A DNA stretch of 64,000 nt from NCBI GenBank assembly GCA_019454045.1, contig SKCR01033445.1:62001-126000 (forward strand). Reading direction: 5' to 3'. Both the position numbers and the translations under genes were made by a program. This document shows positions 58,187-64,000 of this stretch, piece after piece (positions within the stretch are counted from its first letter, which is position 1; each line of letters starts with the position of its first letter). The notes under the pieces were generated by a model, which was not told the DNA's origin, ran no database searches, and was given only the letters and a program-made list of their open reading frames with translations. Origin of the DNA: Zanthoxylum bungeanum (Eukaryota; Streptophyta; Magnoliopsida; Sapindales; Rutaceae).

Positions 58187-60226
58187 TTTTGTGAATATTT
58201 TGATGTGTTTTGTGTTATTTTGTAGATAAATAAAGTTTCAGGACATTCTGGAGGTGATTTGGGGCGAAAACAGTGAAAATTGGACCAAATGGCATTTTGG
58301 TAATTTTCCGTGTCGCGACACCTAACATGCGCCTAACCGTGATAACGTGTGTCGGGTCCACATGTCAGAATTTGAGAAGTTTGACTTTACTAACGTGCAC
58401 TGTGCCACGTGTCACCATCACAGCGATCTGCTAAAGTGCGTCGTGCCACGTGTCATCATCCTATGGTGCCGACAATCGCCATCGCCACGTGTCACTCCAC
58501 GTCATCATCCACATCACTAGTTGACCGAGTCAAAGTGAAACATCATCGCCACATCATCATCAACCAATCACAGTGTGCCACGTGTCGCAATCCTACGGTG
58601 CCGACAATCTCTTTCGCCACGTGTCGTCACGTCAGCGCCACGTCATCGCCATGTCAGCATAATCATTGAGTGTCAGCCGCCTTGCCACGTGTCACCTTAT
58701 CACCTTATCCAGAATCGCCACGTGTCGAGCTCTCTGCATGCCATGCTGTAAATCACGGGCGTCGCGACGCCAAAGGCTATAGCGTCGCGACGCCCAGAGT
58801 CTACTGAGGCCTATAAATTCAGCTCGATGTTTCAGTTGTAGATGTACCTTCCTCTCTGAATTCTCTGATGTAAATAGGGAATTTTCTATTTAGTTTGTTT
58901 TAATTTCAATTTTGTAATAAATTTTAATTACGTTCTGTAATAGTAATAGTAATTTACTTTCTTTATTTTTTTACAGTTTTTACTATTCAACCATGAGGAG
59001 GTAACTTCCCCCTGCTAGGGTGAAAGGTAATTATTTTACTATTGCTATTTAGATTAATCTCCCTTAAATATAATATATTCACTATTTAAAATTTGACTTA
59101 AAAAGGATACAGCTATATTGGTCGGTTGGTAATTCATTTTAAACTAGTTTAAACCTGACTAAGCAAGGATACCGCCAGATTGGTCGGTTGGTAATTAAAT
59201 TTTCTTACCGCCTATATGGCAGGTTTATTTTGGTTCCGCCTTTATGGCTGGTTGGACATAATTTGACTTAATCAGGTTACCGCTATATGGCCGGTTGGTA
59301 AAATAATCACAAGTTAATATATTATATTAAGGGAGATATCTAAAATAATAAATAGTAAAAGTTGATCCTTTTACCTTACCATTTTATTTTATTGTAATTT
59401 ACTTTTCAGCTTTTACTTTACCGCAATTACTTTTCAGCATTCTTATTTTATGTCTTTTACTTTTAAATTTTTACTAGCCCTAGTTATGTGTCGTAACTAA
59501 ATTAGTTATCTGGGATTGTGATGAATTTTAATATCACCGGTTTATAAGGGGTTATTTTATAGTTTGGGTAATTTAAGGGTTTACTTATTAAGTCTTAAGC
59601 TTTATGCGTCTTGTTAATTGGCCACTAATAAGATTGATCTAGAAAATCTAAAATAAACTTGACAAAGGAATTTTAGGTTTCAGCCTTAAACTTAATAGCC
59701 CATGATCTTCCTTGAGGATAGATAACCCTTTAATAGATTTCCTTACAGGATAGACATATACTTGTCGGGCGGGGGTAGCCATAATTGGAACTTAAACTTA
59801 ATGAATCCATGTAATTTGGTTGACATAGACATATGGTTCAATTGGGTTATACTGGGTATTTGTGTCTGACCATCGACAGAAGCTTTCGCATAATTTAGTG
59901 TTCCAGGTTAGTAAACCAATTTATTACACAAACATGAAATAACCACTTCATCTTTTAAAAGATATTAGAAAGATTCACAACCCTAGATAGTTTCCTAATA
60001 TTGAATTTTCTTAAACCTACTTTCGTGCAATTTTATTTACTTGTTTTTTTTTAAATTTAAAATCATCACCATTTCAAATCAATCAAACAACCTGTTAGAT
60101 ACTAGTAATCATTTGACCTCATAAAATTAATAGATTAGGTATTAAGTCCTCGTGGGATCGATACTTTTTATACTACTTGAACGATACGTGCGTTTGCGTT
60201 ATACGCGTGTGTGTAAGCACCGGTCA
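58187..60226 (+). repeat. 5' LTR of element H, lacking its first ~67 bp
   Basis: Colinear with the A LTR from the block GTGAATATTTTGATGTG onward. Carries the CACGTG cluster, paired palindromes and TATA box, then ACCTGACT/GGTTGGTAAT repeats with one extra unit near 59210-59260. Confidence 0.9.
58406..58818 (+). promoter_or_regulatory. Seven CACGTG motifs, two palindromes and TATA box in the H LTR
   Basis: CACGTG at 58406, 58447, 58486, 58579, 58618, 58686 and 58719. Palindromes GGCGTCGCGACGCC at 58758-58771 and GCGTCGCGACGC at 58782-58793. TATAAAT at 58812-58818. The layout matches the A LTR; the motifs here are all intact. Confidence 0.6.
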
Positions 60227-60232
60227 AGTTTT

Positions 60233-60250
60233 TGGCGCCGTTGCCGGGGA
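60233..60250 (+). other. Primer-binding site of element H
   Basis: TGGCGCCGTTGCCGGGGA, a perfect complement to the tRNA-Asp 3' end, six bases after the LTR. Confidence 0.93.
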
Positions 60251-60358
60251 CTTATTTATCTTTCACTATTAGTTTTGAGGTTATATACCTTTACTTGTAT
60301 CTAATTTATTTTTACTTATTGTTGTTGTTTTCTTATGTTTCAGGTTCTAAGAAACTTC

Positions 60359-62640
60359 ATGAGACGAACCAGAAGCTTTGAACTCCGACCGCTTGACACA
60401 TAAATTGAAAGATCCATCAGACAGTTGAGAATGGAAAAGCGAGAAGCCCAAGAAGCTTTAGTCAACATGGAACCTGAACCTTTGGAAGTTGCACCACCAA
60501 TTCCGATTCAAGACAGAACCATTTCGGTGGTTGACAGACTCATTTCTTGCATTGTACTTCCTCCATTACCAGCAAATGCGGGTGACATCAAAACATGCAT
60601 TCAGATGATTCACCAGTCAGTGCAGTTTGGGGGAAAAGCAACTGAAGATCCTAATACCCACATCAGCAACTTCCTGGAAGTTTGCGGCACTTTCAATTAC
60701 AACCGAAAAGCTGAAGAAGCAATGATATTGCGTGTTTTTCCATACTCCTTGAAGGACAGAGCTAAAGCTTGACTACATTCACTACCAGCAGGTTCCATCA
60801 CAACTTGGAACACTTTAGCCACCAAATTTCTTGCAAAGTAATTTCCACCAGCCAGAACTGGAAAACTGAGGAATGACATCACATCCTTTGTACAACAAGA
60901 CTCGGAAACTCTCTACGAAGCTTGGGAAAGGTACAAAGATTTGCTCCGGAAATGTCCTCACCATGAGATTCCAAAATGGCTTCAAGTCCAAACCTTCTAT
61001 AATGGACTTTCTGGACTGATGAGAACCACAATCGATGCTGCTGCTGGAGGAGCTTTAATGGCAAAAGGAGAAGATCAAGCCTGGAACCTAATCGAAGAAA
61101 TGGCTAACAACAATTTCATGTGGCCAACAGAAAGGAGCATGATCCAAAGAATTGCAGGAATTTATGAAAGTGGAGCCAATACAGCAGTCAACGCCAAGCT
61201 GGATCAGATATGCAAATTCATGGAGACTCTTATCACTAGATCCACAAGTTCACCATATGGAGGAGCACCAGAACCAAACCAACTTGAAGAGACGGTGAAT
61301 TTTGTCAACGATTTCAACAAACATGGGAACAATCCATATTCCAACACCTACAACCCAGGGTGGAGGAATCATCCCAATTTTTCATGGAGCAACAATTCAT
61401 GGCAAAAGAACAATCCACCACCTGGATTCCAATAGCAGAACTATCCACCACCTGGATTCCAGCAACAGAACAAAGGCCATGAGCAGGCAAATGAACCAGG
61501 AATAGCAGAAGTGCTGACTCAGTTAAAAAAGTACGATGCTATGTTTCAGAGCCAATCTGCTTCCATCAAAGCACTGGAGAATCAAATCGGACAACTGGCC
61601 AATGCTCAGAATTACAGACTGCCAGGTAATCTTCCCAGCAATACAGAACCAAATCCAAGGAACCGAGGGAAGGAGCAATGCCAAGCCATTACTTTGAAAA
61701 GCGGTACTGAGATCAATAAAGATTTTGGAATCAAGACAACAATTGAGGAAGTTCCAAAAGATGCAGTTCCACATATGGAGGAAAATGAAGCAAATGAAAA
61801 AGAAAAAGATCAGATCACTCCACCTCCACCTTTTCCACAGCGACTTCAGAAAAACAAACTAGACAAGCAGTTTGCTCGATTCCTGGAGGTATTCAAAAAG
61901 TTTCACATCAACATCCCATTTGCAGAAGCATTGGAAGAAATGCCCAGTTATGTCAAATTTATGAAAGACATTCCTTCATGAAAATGGAGATTGAGAGACT
62001 ACGAGACAGTAACATTAACGGAAGAATGCAGCGCCATCATTCAGAGGAAACTTCCCCCGAAATTGAAAGATCCTGGCAGTTTCACTGTCCCATGCACCAT
62101 TGGAGAACATTACATCGGTAAGGCTTTATGTGATTTAGGAGTTAGTGTTAACTTGATGTCTTTTTCTACTTACAGGAAACTGTAGATTAGAGAAGCAATG
62201 CCTACCTCAGTCTCGTTGCAACTTGCTGATCGAACACTAGCATTTCCAAGAGGTGTTGTTGAAGATGTGCTGGTCAAAGTTGACAAACTCATTCTCCCAG
62301 CAGATTTCATCATCTTTGACATGGAAGAAGACAAAGAAGTACCTATCATTCTTGGGAGACCATTCTTGGCTACAGGTAAAACTGTGATTGATGTGCAAAA
62401 AGGAGAACTGACCATGAAAGTGTAGGACCAAGAAGTTACCTTTAATGTTTTCAAAGCCATGAAATTCCCGAGCAATGAAAATGAAGAAGAATGCTTCAGA
62501 GTTGATGTTGTTGATAGTATCGTTCAGGATACTGAGCCAAATCCCACGGATACACTCGAATCTCGCATCACCAACATGACTGACAGCGAGCTAGATGCTG
62601 AAATCCTGGAATGTATCAACTACCTTGACAAACCATTCTG
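60359..62640 (+). pseudogene. Athila gag-protease of element H, broken
   Basis: An upstream ATG at 60359 ends after 14 codons at a TAA (60401), as in A; ATG 60467 (MEPEP) is the likely Gag start. Gag core at 60600-60980. Stops at 60770, 60841 and 61433. A Gln/Asn-rich part has a duplicated PPPGFQ unit (61420-61465). Protease near 62130 reads CDLGVSVNLMSFS (Ala of DLGAS changed to Val), then IILGRPFLATG. Stops at 61979, 62184 and 62423. It is more intact than in A but not translatable throughout. Confidence 0.88.
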
Positions 62641-62642
62641 AT

Positions 62643-63255
62643 TCAATCAACACCACCAGTTGAAAGCTTGGAACTGCCAAAGAAAGATCAAATCAAGCCT
62701 TCGATTGAAGAACCACCACAGTTGGAGCTGAAGTTACTTCTGAGCCATCTCAGGTATGCATTTCTTGGAAACTCTTCTGAATTACCTGTTATTATTTCTT
62801 CTTCACTAACATTGGTGCAGGAAGAAAAGTTACTGAGAGTATTACGAGAGCACAAAAGAGCCATTGGCTGGACTATAGCAGAAATTCGAGGCATTAGTCC
62901 ATCATTTTGCATGCACAAGATTCTGATGAATGATGAGTACAAACCCACAGTGGAGCATCAACGGAGACTCAATCCAATTATGAAGGAAGTTGTGAAGAAA
63001 GAAATCATCAAATGGTTAGATGCTGGCATCATTTACCTCATCTCAGACAGTAGTTGGGTAAGTCTTATGCAGTGTATGCCAAAGAAATGAGGAATTACTG
63101 TTGTCACAAATGAAAAGAACGAACTGATTCCAACAAGAATGGTGACTGGATGGAGAGTATGCATGGACTATCGAAAGCTGAACAAAACAACACAGAATGA
63201 CCATTTTTCGCTGCCATTCATTGATCAGATGCTGGACAGACTGGCGGGACATGAT
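62643..63255 (+). pseudogene. Reverse transcriptase N-terminal part of element H
   Basis: LPKKDQIKPSIEEPP, AIGWTIAEIRGISPSFC, EIIKWLDAGII and WRVCMDYRKLN, ending at RLAGHDF. One stop at 63088. The palm with FLDGYSGYNQ and the catalytic MDD are absent because sequence jumps to integrase at about 63255. Confidence 0.87.
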
Positions 63256-64000
63256 TTCCATCCAATTATTCAAAAGTGGTGATCAAATTCCTGAAAAATA
63301 ACATTTTCACTTGGTTCGGAACACCTCGTGCAATTATCAGTGATGGTGGCACATATTTCTGTAACATATACTTTGATGCACTCCTATCCAAATATGGAGT
63401 TACTCACAAAGTTGCCACTGCTTATCATCCACAGTCAAATGGACAGGTTGAAGTTTCAAACAGGGAAATCAAAAGAATCTTGGAGAGAACTGTTGGATCA
63501 ACAAGGAAAGATTGGTCTACAAAACTAGATGATGCATTATGGGCCTACCGAACAGCTTACAAGACACCCATTGGTATGTTCCCATATCGATTGGTGTTTG
63601 GGAAAGCGTGCCATCTGCCAGTTGAGCTTGAACACAAGGCGTACTGGGCACTGAAGAAGTTGAATCTTGATTCACAAGCTGCAAGAGAGAAACGACTTCA
63701 CCAACTCAACGAATTGGAGGAGTTTCGTCTATAAGCTTATGAGAATGCCAGATTGTACAAAGAAAAGACCAAGAAATGGCATGACCAAAAAATAGTGCAC
63801 AGACAGTTGGAACCAAGGCAGCATGTGTTGTTGTACAACTCAAGGTTGAAACTTTTCCCTGGAAAGTTGAAATCAAGGTGGTCAGGTCCATTTGTGATCA
63901 CTCAGGTTTTTCCATATGGAGCTGTTGAGTTACTGGATCCCAACACCAACGAAACATTCAAGGTTAACAGTCAGCGTGTCAAGCACTACTGGGGAGAATC
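63256..64000 (+). pseudogene. Integrase core and tail of element H, cut by window end
   Basis: Starts in the integrase core at [15 protein letters not shown], then [34 protein letters not shown] and, after a stop at 63732, LYKEKTKKWHD, SRWSGPFVITQVFP and VKHYWGE to the last base. The zinc-binding N-terminus and first catalytic Asp are deleted. The frame differs from that of the RT part, so the join is out of frame. Confidence 0.87.

Larger units (their letters stand above)
58187..64000 (+). mobile_element. Element H: second Athila element, + strand, 5' truncated, runs off the window
   Basis: LTR sequence starts in mid-LTR (equivalent to about 2808 in A), so about 67 bp and any target duplication are missing. 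The LTR ends GGTCA at 60226, followed by a perfect tRNA-Asp primer site, gag, protease and the first half of RT. At about 63255 RT jumps to integrase core. Stops and frameshifts are frequent. It is closely related to A. Its 3' part lies beyond 64000. Confidence 0.9.

Noticed and set aside
1..64000. tRNA, rRNA or other RNA genes
   Set aside because: Only primer-binding sites complementary to tRNA ends were found; no cloverleaf-type sequence was recognised on either strand.

Overview
The window is nuclear DNA from a flowering plant, most likely a eudicot. It has one intact host gene at the left end, and almost everything from about 2.7 kb onward is nested LTR retrotransposons. The host gene (511-849) is psbX, a small photosystem II subunit made in the nucleus. 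Just downstream, on the opposite strand, are the broken last exons of a replication protein A large-subunit gene (RPA1, 1155-1490). From memory, RPA1A (At2g06510) and PSBX (At2g06520) are also neighbours in Arabidopsis, so the left edge looks like a conserved gene pair whose RPA1 member has decayed here. No RNA genes or bacterial features were seen.

Retrotransposon layout, with borders fixed by TG...CA LTR ends and 5-bp target-site duplications (TSDs) where both ends survive. A: Athila-type Ty3/gypsy element, + strand, 2741-27344 (TSD ATATG), with decayed gag-protease-RT-RNaseH-integrase. B: a non-coding gypsy-like element with 2204-bp LTRs, 7889-21175 (TSD GCCAT), inserted in the RT gene of A and carrying two tandem-repeat arrays. 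C: a truncated Athila element on the - strand, 13971-18590, inside B, with the longest open reading frame of the window (Gag-protease, 744 codons). F: Ty1/copia element, + strand, 29306 to about 58186, cut off at its RT. E: copia element, - strand, 30458-40315 (TSD AAATT), inside the 5' LTR of F. G: copia element, - strand, 43357-53356 (TSD AGATT), inside the gag of F. D: a solo LTR of the B family, 53764-56117 (TSD CTGAC), also in the gag of F. H: a second + strand Athila element from about 58187 to the window end, lacking the first ~67 bp of its 5' LTR.

The most unusual feature is inside A. Between the integrase gene and the 3' LTR, where Athila elements may carry an envelope-like ORF, lies an intronless, slightly broken copy of a plant LOG gene (cytokinin riboside 5'-monophosphate phosphoribohydrolase, 23580-24163). 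This looks like capture of a host hormone-activation gene by a retrotransposon. Other signals are dense CACGTG clusters upstream of the TATA box in the Athila LTRs, a hairpin with compensatory base changes in the copia LTRs, a palindrome array in the same LTRs, an 18-base motif repeated three times in each copia leader, and evidence that the copia copies moved while already defective.

Borders of intact LTRs and TSDs are read directly and are firm. Domain limits inside decayed coding regions are approximate. The 1491-2740 and 27345-29305 flanks are only tentatively called old LTR-like sequence.
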